Source: an uncultured Prevotellaceae bacterium
GTDB lineage: Bacteria; Bacteroidota; Bacteroidia; Bacteroidales; Bacteroidaceae
NCBI GenBank assembly: GCA_902783625.1
Contig: CACZRN010000058.1
Span: 1-48,543 of the forward strand
Direction: 5' to 3'
DNA length: 48,543 bases
Below are positions 9,495-18,079 of the stretch, in pieces (position 1 is the first letter of the stretch; each line of letters opens with the position of its first letter). A program made the translations under genes and the position numbers. The notes below the pieces were generated by a model. It ran no database searches, was not told the DNA's origin, and saw only the letters and a list, made by a program, of their open reading frames with translations.

Positions 9495-11215
9495 CTTATA
9501 CTTGCTTTTATTGTCATACATTTCTTTCCTTCCGACTTTCCACTCGGGGTGATGGTATATCTTCCCACCGCAGCGGGTACGATGAATGTCTCGGCATAGT
9601 GTACCGTGAACGGTGCAAAGTGTCCTTCTGGGCTCTCCACCACCACATCTTCTCCCTCACACACATTTATCACGTTCACGCCTCCCTGGGTGTCATGTTC
9701 CACGGTGCGTGTGAAGGTATGGCGACGTGTCTCGATAAACTCCAACCTATGGAGTCCTGTGCGCTCCTCGGTGATGCCATCATCGCTGCTGAGTGTCTCA
9801 AAGTGGTTGCACAACTCATCGCTCACCATCTGCGTGGTGCGATGCCATTGTATCACCTTTCTGCCACGTTCCACATTTATTGGGCGAGGCTTGCCGTCGA
9901 GGCCTAGACGGTTCCAGTCCCACAATTTGAAGGTGAAGATATTCGGTGTCGAGCTGATTTCCAGTACCATACTGTTTCTGCCTGAGCAGTGTATCGTGCC
10001 GGCAGGTATGAGGTAGTGATCGTGTTTGCTAGCGTGCCACTTATTCACATATTTCTCAGCATCGAACACCGTCTCGCCTTTCTCTGCACTCTGCAAGTCG
10101 CTGATCATCTGCTGTTTGTCGATGCCCTCCTTCAGCCCGAGGAACACCACGGCATCGTCTTCGGCATCGAGCAGGTAGTAGCTCTCGTCTTGCGTATATG
10201 CCAGTCCGAACTCCCTGTTGGCGAAGTCTGTCGTTGGATGCACCTGCAGACTCAGGTTGCCGCCGCCCATCGTATCGAGAAAGTCGAAGCGTATTGGGAA
10301 ACTGCGCCCGAAGCGTGCCCATACCCTCTCACCGAGCAGTGCCTTCGGTTGCCACAGCACTAGGTCTTGTGACGGCAGCTCTATCTTGTTACCGTCGATG
10401 CTCAGCAGCAGACTGTTCTCTTCAGGTACGCAATCGAAGCACCAGCCGTAGTTTATGGCATCGCTGTCGAGTCCGCACACCTCCTTCATCCACTGTCCGC
10501 CCCACGGCGCAGGGTCGAAGAACGGCACCACGCGGAATGGTCTAGCTGCCGTGGCACGCAGTCCTTCTCTCAGCTGACTGTCGGTAATCATTTTCGGCAT
10601 GCTGCGGTCGTTGGCATCAATCCAATAGCCTATCCTTCCTGCCTCGAAGAGTCTATCCTTATACTCGTCACACACCCTCCAGTCGTTGAAGTATCCGCGC
10701 TTATACTGTGCTGCTGGGGGCTCGCTGCTGTTGTCCACACCCAATGCCGTCACATCATGCCTTCTGAACCGCTGCTGCAGTTCCCATCGCGCCAGATCAG
10801 CATAAGCCACCGGCGCATCGTCGCCAGCCACTAAGGCAGCACCAGTGCCCACAACAATACAGTCATCACCATCAGAGGCAGACGATATACCGGCATCAAA
10901 GAAATCCTCCATGCGCAGATTCGACATATAGCCGAACAACACATCATCGGTGACGAACCGATGCGTCATAGTCCTTATCACCCTCTCGGGTAACATCAAC
11001 TGCCGCACGTCGATTATTCGCCGTCCTGTCGTTGCCAGAGCCTCTATAAAGTCATTGGAATAGCTGCCCACGTAGAGATCTATCGCCCACACATGTCTGT
11101 CGCCCCATTCGCGACAAAGCACATCGACGATAGCCTTCCATCCCACCGCCACCGTGCCGTCAACATGTGTGGCAGGACGCTTGTCGTAGTTGTTATATCC
11201 TCTCATACGCTTCAA
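9491..11215 (-). CDS. manA: Class I mannose-6-phosphate isomerase with N-terminal extension
   Basis: Interconverts mannose-6-phosphate and fructose-6-phosphate. Of 574 residues, about 225-574 form the type I isomerase: QVHP at 324-327 and IPAGTIH at 403-409 supply cupin metal ligands, followed by EISSTPNIFTFKLWDWNR. Residues 1-220 are an extra domain that I cannot assign with confidence. It has no intact P-loop, though segments such as VVGTGAALV and the YADLARWELQQRF helix look faintly like nucleoside-kinase-type folds. First gene of the mannose operon, ATGA-coupled to the ROK kinase, with a plausible promoter about 54 bases upstream. The long form may be common in Bacteroidales, which I cannot check here. 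Confidence 0.9.
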   Translation of the reverse strand: MKRMRGYNNYDKRPATHVDGTVAVGWKAIVDVLCREWGDRHVWAIDLYVGSYSNDFIEALATTGRRIIDVRQLMLPERVIRTMTHRFVTDDVLFGYMSNLRMEDFFDAGISSASDGDDCIVVGTGAALVAGDDAPVAYADLARWELQQRFRRHDVTALGVDNSSEPPAAQYKRGYFNDWRVCDEYKDRLFEAGRIGYWIDANDRSMPKMITDSQLREGLRATAARPFRVVPFFDPAPWGGQWMKEVCGLDSDAINYGWCFDCVPEENSLLLSIDGNKIELPSQDLVLWQPKALLGERVWARFGRSFPIRFDFLDTMGGGNLSLQVHPTTDFANREFGLAYTQDESYYLLDAEDDAVVFLGLKEGIDKQQMISDLQSAEKGETVFDAEKYVNKWHASKHDHYLIPAGTIHCSGRNSMVLEISSTPNIFTFKLWDWNRLGLDGKPRPINVERGRKVIQWHRTTQMVSDELCNHFETLSSDDGITEERTGLHRLEFIETRRHTFTRTVEHDTQGGVNVINVCEGEDVVVESPEGHFAPFTVHYAETFIVPAAVGRYTITPSGKSEGKKCMTIKASIR

Positions 11216-11268
11216 CTGGCTAAATATATAATAATGTACGAGTGGCTACGCGCCATTCTTACAATTTA

Positions 11269-11300
11269 CAAAGTTCGACTTTTTTCCCGACATTAACAAA
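11269..11300 (-). promoter_or_regulatory. Promoter of the mannose operon
   Basis: On the minus strand TTTG (11300-11297) is followed after 20 bases by GAACTTTG (11276-11269), one base off the Bacteroidetes TTTG/TAnnTTTG promoter. It would give a leader of about 50 bases before the manA ATG. Confidence 0.55.
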
Positions 11301-11442
11301 CAAATATCCGTTTTCTTTTTCTTGCCAAATCAGTTGGATAATTCAAAACCAGATTTTAAAATATAAGTACGTAACCCCCTGCACCATCTCCCTCCAGCCT
11401 TTTAGCAATATGCTGTTTCCCCTTACCGCAGCGTGTCCAGAA

Positions 11443-11525
11443 AATTTTGCTAGCAAAATTATCATTAAAAAGGCTTTCTATTGCCATTAAAGAGCCTCTC
11501 TATTCGAAATTTTGCTAGCAAAATT
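11443..11525. repeat. GCTAGC-bounded repeat element, copy A
   Basis: A perfect 18-base palindrome AATTTTGCTAGCAAAATT occurs at 11443-11460 and again at 11508-11525. Between them are two ATTAAA-led units (11464 and 11486) exactly 22 bases apart, the second reading ATTAAAGAGCCTCT. The next 22-base step lands on the second palindrome. The same architecture and length recur at 22601-22682. Confidence 0.9.
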
Positions 11526-11566
11526 ATCGTCAGATAAAATCATTTATCAATTATTGTTTATCTTTC

Positions 11567-11601
11567 TTGATGCATAATTAAGTTTCTTTTCTGTATCTTT
11601 G
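11567..11601 (+). promoter_or_regulatory. Promoter of dinB
   Basis: A perfect -7 element TATCTTTG lies at 11594-11601, with TTG at 11567-11569 as a loosely spaced upstream box. Transcription should start only a few bases before the dinB ATG at 11610, so the message would be nearly leaderless. Confidence 0.65.
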
Positions 11602-11609
11602 CAGAGGAT

Positions 11610-12692
11610 ATGTACGAGAGGAAAATCATCCATGTGGATATGGATCAGTTTTTTGCTGCCGTGGAGCAGCGTGACAATCCTGAACTTCGCGGCAAGCCAA
11701 TTGCCGTGGGGTATGATGGCGAGCGTGGCGTGGTATCTACAGCAAGCTACGAGGCACGTCGCTATGGGGTGCATTCGGCACAGTCTATTCAGGTTGCGAA
11801 GAGGCTGTGTAGTGAGCTGATTATCGTGCCTTCTCACTTCAGTAAGTACAAAGAGGTGTCGCATGAGATACACGAGGTGTTCCATCTCTACACCGATATC
11901 GTGGAGCCCCTCTCGATCGACGAGGCTTTCCTCGATGTGACTAAAAACAAGAAGGGTATAGACCTCGCCGTTGATGTGGCGCGGGAAATAAAAGCTGAGA
12001 TATTCCGCCGTACGCAGCTCACTGCCTCTGCAGGAGTGTCGTATTGCAAGTTTCTGGCAAAGGTGGGTTCCGATTGGCGTAAGCCCGACGGGCTGTGTAC
12101 GATACACCCCGACCGTGCGTTGGATTTTATAGCGCATTTGCCGATAGAGAAGTTCTGGGGTGTGGGAGGGAAGACAGCTGCCAGAATGCACCAGATGGGT
12201 ATTTTCAACGGTGAACAGTTGCGGGCATGTTCCCTGCAGCATCTCACGGAGGTGTTCGGAAAGGTGGGAAGTGTGTTCTACGATTTTGCGCGGGGCATCG
12301 ACGAACGCCCTGTAGTGACGGACTATGAGCGTAAATCGGTGGGTACGGAGCATACCTTCGAAATGGATATATGGAAGAAGTCGGCAGTGGTAATAGAACT
12401 TTATCACACAATGGTGGAACTGCTGGCACGGCTGGAGAAGAGCGATTTTAATGGCAGGACACTGACACTGAAGGTGAAGTTCTACAACTTCACGCAGATA
12501 ACGCGCAGTGTAACTGTTGATTACAATCTACGAAAAAAAGATGATATTCTTCCTCTTGCCAAGCAATTGCTTAACGAAATAGACTTCGGACGTGATAAGC
12601 CGATAAGATTGATAGGGTTGAGCGTGTCAAATCCTTCTGTTGACAACGATGCAAACCGTTGGGAGGAAATGTGGATAGAGTTTGCAGATTAA
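11610..12692 (+). CDS. dinB: DNA polymerase IV (Y-family)
   Basis: Error-prone translesion polymerase. The 360-residue protein shows the Y-family metal-binding residues D10 and D12 in IIHVDMDQFF and the catalytic pair D104-E105 in LSIDEAFLDV, then the helix-hairpin-helix region WGVGGKTAARM and a little-finger domain to the end. It starts correctly for the family at MYERKIIHVDMD. It is an isolated plus-strand gene between the minus-strand manA operon and mfd. A strong -7 box ends only 8 bases before the ATG, so translation probably starts at or very near the 5' end of the transcript. No LexA-type operator was recognised. Confidence 0.96.
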   Translation: MYERKIIHVDMDQFFAAVEQRDNPELRGKPIAVGYDGERGVVSTASYEARRYGVHSAQSIQVAKRLCSELIIVPSHFSKYKEVSHEIHEVFHLYTDIVEPLSIDEAFLDVTKNKKGIDLAVDVAREIKAEIFRRTQLTASAGVSYCKFLAKVGSDWRKPDGLCTIHPDRALDFIAHLPIEKFWGVGGKTAARMHQMGIFNGEQLRACSLQHLTEVFGKVGSVFYDFARGIDERPVVTDYERKSVGTEHTFEMDIWKKSAVVIELYHTMVELLARLEKSDFNGRTLTLKVKFYNFTQITRSVTVDYNLRKKDDILPLAKQLLNEIDFGRDKPIRLIGLSVSNPSVDNDANRWEEMWIEFAD

Positions 12693-12816
12693 CGAAATAG
12701 CGTGAGCGACGGAGTCATTTATTCGCTCTGCTCAACAGCGTGTGTCTAGTATCCTTGTCTCCTTGAGATTTATTGAGCGAGACCCACTGACCGAAAGGGA
12801 AGTAACTCACTGTTAT

Positions 12817-15800
12817 CTACACCGAAATCATTTCCATCTCTTTCAGTATGGCCACAGCCTCTCCTGCTGAGGAAACATTGGCTACATGCATGAAGCGTTT
12901 CCCTTTCGACTCGCGGAAGTTGCACCGGCGCACATTGTGAGTGACAAAACTGATTATCCTGCTGAACGCATCGCTCTGGTAGTATGCGCTCTCAGGATTG
13001 CTCACAAACTGCATACTCATATTTCCCTGTTTGAGTATTATCCGCTCGCATCCGAGTCGTCGCCCATGACGTCGGAGTGATACCACTTGCATAAGTTCCT
13101 CGCCTTCGTGGGGCACACGCCCGAAGCGATCGATGAGCTTACGGCGATACTCCTGAAGGTCGGCATCGCTTTGTATGTTGTCAAGTTGGCGATAGAGTAG
13201 CATCCGCTCCGATGATCCTGGCACATATGTGTCGGGGAAGTACATCTCGAGATCGCTTTCTACAGAGCAATCATCAACGAAATCATCGCCAGAGAGATTC
13301 TCGCCCGACGTAATACTCTCGCGGAAGATATCGCCAAACTCGTCGTTCTTAAGTTCAGTGACTGCCTGCGTGAGTATCTTCTGGTATGTCTCGTAACCTA
13401 GATCTTCCATGAATCCGCTCTGTTCAGAACCCAACAGATTGCCTGCTCCGCGTATGTCGAGGTCTTGCATGGCGAGGTTGAATCCGCTGCCCAGCTCAGA
13501 GAAATTCTCCAATGCCTCGAGTCGTCGGCGTGCCTCGATATTCAAGAGACTCTTCGGTGGTGCAAGCAGATAGCAGAATGCCTTTTTGTTGGAACGCCCC
13601 ACACGTCCGCGCATCTGATGCAGATCGGATAGTCCGAAGCGGTGAGCGTCGTTGATGATGATGGTGTTGGCATTGGGGATATCGACACCGTTCTCAACGA
13701 TTGTCGTGGAGAGCAGCACGTCATACTCGTGGTTGATGAATCCCATGATGTTTTTCTCTAGCTCTTCGGGTTTCATCTGTCCGTGTCCGATGACCACACG
13801 GCAGTCGGGTATGTGCTTGTGTATGAGTCGCTCAATCTCAGGCAGTCCGTTTATGCGGTTCGATACGAAGAACACCTGCCCGTCGCGACTCATCTCGAAT
13901 TCTATTGCATCTTTTATCACCTCGTGTCCGAATGTCGTGAGTTCGGTGTAGATAGGGTAGCGGTTTGGTGGCGGTGTGCGCATGATGCTCATGTCGCGAG
14001 CTCCCATGAGAGAGAACTGCAGCGTGCGTGGTATCGGAGTAGCCGACATAGTGAGTGTATCTACATTCGTCTTCATCTGGCGCAGTTTCTCTTTTACTGC
14101 CACACCAAACTTCTGTTCCTCGTCAATGATGAGCAGTCCCAGATCGTGCCAGCGCGTGCCTTTCGATATAAGTTTGTGTGTGCCTACGAGGATGTCAATG
14201 CGCCCTTCGGCAAGGTCGGTGAGTATCTCTTTTGTCTTCTTCGCATTCCTTGCCCTCGATAGATACTCCACGCGGACGGGCATGTTCTTCAGTCGTTCGC
14301 TGAATGTCTGGTAATGTTGCAGTGCGAGTACTGTTGTAGGCACAAGCACAGCCACTTGTTTTGAATCGCAAGCAGCCTTGAATGCCGCGCGTATTGCCAC
14401 CTCTGTTTTTCCGAATCCCACGTCGCCACATACGAGCCGGTCCATAGGTCGTGCGCGTTCCATATCGTCTTTCACATCGCGTGTGGCCTGTATCTGGTCT
14501 GGTGTGTCTTCATACATGAAGCTTGCCTCGAGCTCTGTCTGCAGGTAGCTGTCGGCACTGAATGCGAATCCGCGCTCATGGCGGCGTTTGGCGTAGAGCT
14601 TTATAAGGTCGCGAGCGATATCCTTTATCCGCTTTTTCGTGCGCTCCTTCATCCGCTCCCATGCTCCGCTGCCGAGGGTAGCCAGTCGTGGTGGTTCGCC
14701 AGCATTCGAACTGCGATACTTGCTTACCTTGTATAGGGCGTGGATGCTCACATCGACGATGTCGCCACGTTGATAGACGATGCGTATCATCTCTTTGTAT
14801 GAGTCGCCAGTGGGCACTCTCACTAGTCCACCAAACTTGCCGATGCCGTGGTCGATGTGCACAATGTAGTCGCCGGGTGACATCTCCTGCAACTCCTTCA
14901 TCGACAGTGCCATCTTGCCCGAACGTGCCACGTCGGACTTCAGATTGAACTTATGGAACCTGTCGAATATCTGATGATCGGTGAATATGCATAACCGCAA
15001 GTCGTTGTCGGCATAGCCCTCGTGGAGTGTCTTGTCGATGGGGGTGAATGCGACGTTACTTTTGTTAAGGTTATCGTCGGCATTGAGTATCTCGGCAAGG
15101 CGTTGCTGTTGCTTCTGGCTGTCGGCAAGAATGCAGATTTCGTATCCCTTCAGTTGATAGTCTGTCAGTGAGTCTTTCAGCAGTCGGAAGTCTTTGTGGA
15201 AGAGCGGTTGCGGCGATATGCTGAAGCTAATAGAAGCCTGTTGACCAGACCTTCTGGCTCCGTATTCTATTGTTCTGAAACGGTTTATCGCTTTCTCGAA
15301 ATCGCTACCGTTGATGAGCATGCTTTCGCGTGTTAGCCTGTCAATCACTCCTTGTCGCTCTGCCTCGGGCAGTCCTTCGAGTTGCTCAACCATTGCTTGC
15401 GCAGCAAAACCCTCGTCGTAGATGCGTGCTATGGTCTGTTTTACGAATTCCAGATCTTTTGCCACAATCAAGGCATCATCGGGCAGGAAGTCGAGAAACG
15501 GTGTCTTCTCGGTGCTCAGTGCCAGTTCGGGTACGATACTTGCTTCGTTGATGTTCTGCTTCGACAGTTGGCTTTCAACCTCGAATGTGCGGATGGTGTC
15601 GATTTCGTCGCCGAAAAAATCGATACGGTAGGGCAATTCGTGGGAAAAACTATAGATGTCGAGGATACTACCTCTCACGGCAAATTGCCCAGGCTCGTAT
15701 ACATAGTCCACCTCGTGGAATCCCACGTCGCGCAAACGATGCTCAAGCAGTGTCAGGTCAGTATTGTCGCCACGCTTCAGTTTGATTGTCTTCTCGCTGA

Positions 15801-16239
15801 TGTTTCGCCTCGACACTACCAACTCGGCAAGTGCTTCTGGGTAGGTGACAATCATACGTGCCATCCTGCTGTCGGCAGCATCCTTTTCCATCTCAGCAGA
15901 CAATCGCGACAATACCTCTGTGCGAAGTATCTCGTTTGCCGCATCGCGTTGCGCATATTTCACCGAACGGCGATACGATGAAGGCAGCAACAATGTGTTT
16001 TCTTCGCCCAGTATCTGCTTCAAGTCGTTGAAAAAGTATCCGGCTTCGTCGTTGTCGGAAAGGATAAAAAGCAGTGTTTTATCTGTTTTGTCAGCCACTG
16101 ATGCGAATATCATCGGTGCAGCTGACGACATTAATCCCTGCAGGAAGACGGTCTTTGTGCGTTTGTCTCCCAGTAGTTTTACAAGAGCATTTGCCTTGGC
16201 TGATGCTCCGTATTTCTCCCTTAAGTAGTTTATGTTCAT
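12817..16239 (-). CDS. mfd: Transcription-repair coupling factor
   Basis: A 1140-residue ATP-dependent translocase that removes RNA polymerase stalled at DNA damage and recruits nucleotide-excision repair. Order of parts: UvrB-like N-terminal module, the RNA-polymerase-interaction domain around the GDYIVHIDHGIGKFGG segment, then the RecG-like motor with Walker A GDVGFGKTE, the DEEQ box in LIIDEEQKFGV, SATPIPRT, and the helicase C block ending QMRGRVGRS. The C-terminal TRCF domain follows. Length matches the family. It lies 59 bases downstream of the glycosyltransferase gene on the same strand, separated by an intercistronic hairpin. Confidence 0.97.
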   Translation of the reverse strand: MNINYLREKYGASAKANALVKLLGDKRTKTVFLQGLMSSAAPMIFASVADKTDKTLLFILSDNDEAGYFFNDLKQILGEENTLLLPSSYRRSVKYAQRDAANEILRTEVLSRLSAEMEKDAADSRMARMIVTYPEALAELVVSRRNISEKTIKLKRGDNTDLTLLEHRLRDVGFHEVDYVYEPGQFAVRGSILDIYSFSHELPYRIDFFGDEIDTIRTFEVESQLSKQNINEASIVPELALSTEKTPFLDFLPDDALIVAKDLEFVKQTIARIYDEGFAAQAMVEQLEGLPEAERQGVIDRLTRESMLINGSDFEKAINRFRTIEYGARRSGQQASISFSISPQPLFHKDFRLLKDSLTDYQLKGYEICILADSQKQQQRLAEILNADDNLNKSNVAFTPIDKTLHEGYADNDLRLCIFTDHQIFDRFHKFNLKSDVARSGKMALSMKELQEMSPGDYIVHIDHGIGKFGGLVRVPTGDSYKEMIRIVYQRGDIVDVSIHALYKVSKYRSSNAGEPPRLATLGSGAWERMKERTKKRIKDIARDLIKLYAKRRHERGFAFSADSYLQTELEASFMYEDTPDQIQATRDVKDDMERARPMDRLVCGDVGFGKTEVAIRAAFKAACDSKQVAVLVPTTVLALQHYQTFSERLKNMPVRVEYLSRARNAKKTKEILTDLAEGRIDILVGTHKLISKGTRWHDLGLLIIDEEQKFGVAVKEKLRQMKTNVDTLTMSATPIPRTLQFSLMGARDMSIMRTPPPNRYPIYTELTTFGHEVIKDAIEFEMSRDGQVFFVSNRINGLPEIERLIHKHIPDCRVVIGHGQMKPEELEKNIMGFINHEYDVLLSTTIVENGVDIPNANTIIINDAHRFGLSDLHQMRGRVGRSNKKAFCYLLAPPKSLLNIEARRRLEALENFSELGSGFNLAMQDLDIRGAGNLLGSEQSGFMEDLGYETYQKILTQAVTELKNDEFGDIFRESITSGENLSGDDFVDDCSVESDLEMYFPDTYVPGSSERMLLYRQLDNIQSDADLQEYRRKLIDRFGRVPHEGEELMQVVSLRRHGRRLGCERIILKQGNMSMQFVSNPESAYYQSDAFSRIISFVTHNVRRCNFRESKGKRFMHVANVSSAGEAVAILKEMEMISV

Positions 16240-16260
16240 TAAATGCTGTCAAGCATACGA

Positions 16261-16295
16261 GCATGGGTGCAAGTCATGTTCCTTGCTCCTCATGC
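16261..16295. other. Intercistronic hairpin between glycosyltransferase and mfd
   Basis: GCATGGGTGCAAG (16261-16273) pairs imperfectly with CTTGCTCCTCATGC (16282-16295) around an 8-base loop. On the minus strand, the direction of both neighbouring genes, no T-run follows, so it is more likely an mRNA-processing or partial-termination structure than a full terminator. On the plus strand it is followed by TTTTC. Confidence 0.45.
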
Positions 16296-16298
16296 TTT

Positions 16299-17048
16299 TC
16301 ACTGCTCAATCTTGGGATATTTGCGGAACCATCCGTCCCATCTGAGGCGCATCACTCCGAAGAATGCCTCAGAGAATATTCCTCCGCTCATCTTGCTTGT
16401 GCCTTCTCGGCGGTTGACAAAGATGACGGGTACTTCCTTAATCTTAAATCCCATCTTGTAGGCAGTGAACTTCATCTCAATCTGGAATGCGTAGCCTTTG
16501 AAGCGTATCTTGTCGAGTTCGAACGTCTCAAGCACTTTGCGGCGATAGCACTTGAACCCGGCTGTGGTGTCGTGCACATTGAATCCGGTTATCATCCTGA
16601 CGTATTTCGATGCGAAATAGCTCATCAGCACGCGTCCTATGGGCCAGTTCACCACATTCACTCCACTCACGTAGCGCGAGCCGATGGCTAGGTCGTAACC
16701 CTCATCATGGCAGGCAGAGTAGAGTCGCGGCAGGTCGTTGGGATCGTGACTGAAGTCGGCATCCATCTCGAAGATGTATTCGTAGTCGCGCTCCAGAGCC
16801 CAGCGGAATCCCTTTATGTAGGCAGTACCCAGTCCGAGCTTGCCTTCACGCTCCTCGATGAACAATCGGTCGCCGAACTCAGTGGCTATCAGTTGCTTCA
16901 CTATCTGAGCTGTCCCGTCGGGTGAACCGTCGTCGATGATGAGAATGTGGAAGCACTTATCGAGTCCGAACACGGCGCGGATTATTTTCTCAATGTTCTC
17001 CTTCTCGTTGTAGGTCGGGATGATTACGATGCTGTCGCTGCTGTTCAT
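16299..17048 (-). CDS. Family 2 glycosyltransferase, polyprenol-phosphate mannose synthase-like
   Basis: Predicted to transfer a sugar, by family resemblance mannose from GDP-mannose, to a polyprenyl phosphate at the inner face of the membrane. The 249-residue protein has the GT-A opening IVIIPTYNEKENI, the DDGSPDGTAQIV segment and the metal-binding DAD in MDADFSHDP, the signature arrangement of DPM1-type enzymes. There is no C-terminal membrane pair, as in the soluble single-domain class. It stands upstream of mfd and downstream of a Bacteroidetes-type -7 box. The acceptor and donor remain inferred. Confidence 0.9.
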   Translation of the reverse strand: MNSSDSIVIIPTYNEKENIEKIIRAVFGLDKCFHILIIDDGSPDGTAQIVKQLIATEFGDRLFIEEREGKLGLGTAYIKGFRWALERDYEYIFEMDADFSHDPNDLPRLYSACHDEGYDLAIGSRYVSGVNVVNWPIGRVLMSYFASKYVRMITGFNVHDTTAGFKCYRRKVLETFELDKIRFKGYAFQIEMKFTAYKMGFKIKEVPVIFVNRREGTSKMSGGIFSEAFFGVMRLRWDGWFRKYPKIEQ

Positions 17049-17092
17049 GATAGAGATGTTTTATATTGTTATATATTTATACTTGATGTCTG

Positions 17093-17100
17093 CAAAGATA
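17093..17100 (-). promoter_or_regulatory. -7 promoter element for the glycosyltransferase gene
   Basis: The minus strand reads TATCTTTG (17100-17093), a perfect Bacteroidetes -7 element, 45 bases before the ATG at 17048. The upstream TTTG box is not obvious. Confidence 0.55.
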
Positions 17101-17208
17101 TGAATTTATGTTATAAATCGACATATTTTTGCTCAGTTTTTCTAATTATTTGTTCTCAAAGTCGACATGTGCGCTCTTTTTCGTCGGTACAAGGTTCGTT
17201 TGCTCTGA

Positions 17209-17318
17209 CTAAAGAGCCCATTATGTCGAACAAAAGAGCCCATTATGTTGAACAAAAGAGCCCGTTATGTTAAGGATAAGAGCCCATTATGTTAAGCATA
17301 AGAGCCTCTTTACTATAC
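17209..17318. repeat. 22-base tandem repeat array, site 3 (5 units)
   Basis: Five units start at 17209, 17231, 17253, 17275 and 17297, all exactly 22 bases apart, with the form CAAAAGAGCCCATTATGTTGAA. The last one runs into the plsC stop codon. There are no unique spacers, so this is not a CRISPR array. It belongs to the family seen at site 1. Confidence 0.92.
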
Positions 17319-18071
17319 CCCCTGAGTTCGGTATTCTTCGTCGAGTGCTTCGGCTATTGCCTCTTTCGATAGCGACATTGCCTGCCGCACATTCTCGTTA
17401 CCTTGTCCGATGGGCATTATCGGCTCGTGAATGGTGAGCGTCATCGGGTGCCAGAACACCCAATAGTAGTCTTTTGTGCGTGGCTTCACATTGAATGAAC
17501 CATTGATTGTCAGCGGCACCACGGGCAGTTGCATCTCGTCGGCCAGCAGGAAAGCCCCGCGTTGGAAAGCTGTCATCTTACCGTCGATTGTCCGTGAGCC
17601 TTCGGGAAACACCACGAGCGACATTCCATCGCGAAGTGTCTGACGTGCCTGCTCATATGTGGCGCGCAGCTTGCCTGCACTGCGCTTGTCGACAAAGATG
17701 TGGTGAGCTGCCTGACAGGCAAGCCCCACAAGGGGTATTTGGCGCAGCTCATGTTTCATCATCCATTTGAAGTTGCGCCCCAGAAATCCGTAGATGAGGA
17801 ATATGTCGAAAGCACCCTGATGGTTTGCCACAAACACATACGATTGCTTCTTCGACAACTTCTCGCGACCTTCCACCCGAACAGGTAACAGCAGCGTATG
17901 TACTATCACACGCGACCATATTTTCCCAGGCCAGTAGCCCCAGAAATGTCCGTTGCCAAAAGTGCATCCGATAACCACTACAACGGCAGTCAATATTGTT
18001 GCCACAAGGATTATCGGCGCAGCAATGAATAGCTGATATATGCGATATAGGATTTTCATTTTTTTCCTCAT
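17313..18071 (-). CDS. plsC: 1-acyl-sn-glycerol-3-phosphate acyltransferase (PlsC family)
   Basis: Adds the second acyl chain to lysophosphatidic acid to form phosphatidic acid at the inner membrane. The 252-residue protein has an N-terminal membrane anchor (about 10-38), the catalytic HX4D motif as NHQGAFD, and the glycerol-phosphate-binding block FPEGSRTIDG, followed by the VPLTING segment. It begins 8 bases after the metallophosphoesterase stop, so the two are almost certainly co-transcribed. The stop codon lies inside the last unit of a 22-base repeat array. Related acyltransferases acting on other lipids cannot be excluded. Confidence 0.92.
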   Translation of the reverse strand: MRKKMKILYRIYQLFIAAPIILVATILTAVVVVIGCTFGNGHFWGYWPGKIWSRVIVHTLLLPVRVEGREKLSKKQSYVFVANHQGAFDIFLIYGFLGRNFKWMMKHELRQIPLVGLACQAAHHIFVDKRSAGKLRATYEQARQTLRDGMSLVVFPEGSRTIDGKMTAFQRGAFLLADEMQLPVVPLTINGSFNVKPRTKDYYWVFWHPMTLTIHEPIMPIGQGNENVRQAMSLSKEAIAEALDEEYRTQGV

Positions 18072-18079
18072 TCTATTAT

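Larger units (their letters stand above)
11216..11609. other. Divergent intergenic region manA/dinB
   Basis: This 394-base gap contains the likely manA promoter (11269-11300, minus), a GCTAGC-bounded 22-base repeat element (11443-11525) and the likely dinB promoter (11567-11601, plus). The stretch 11301-11440 shows nothing recognisable. Confidence 0.7.

Noticed and set aside
11547-12407. 286-codon minus-strand frame opposite dinB
   Set aside because: It is fully antisense to dinB, whose motifs and start are clear.
17209-17318. Regular repeats that might be a CRISPR array
   Set aside because: The period equals the repeat length (22 bases) and there are no unique spacers; no cas genes are near.
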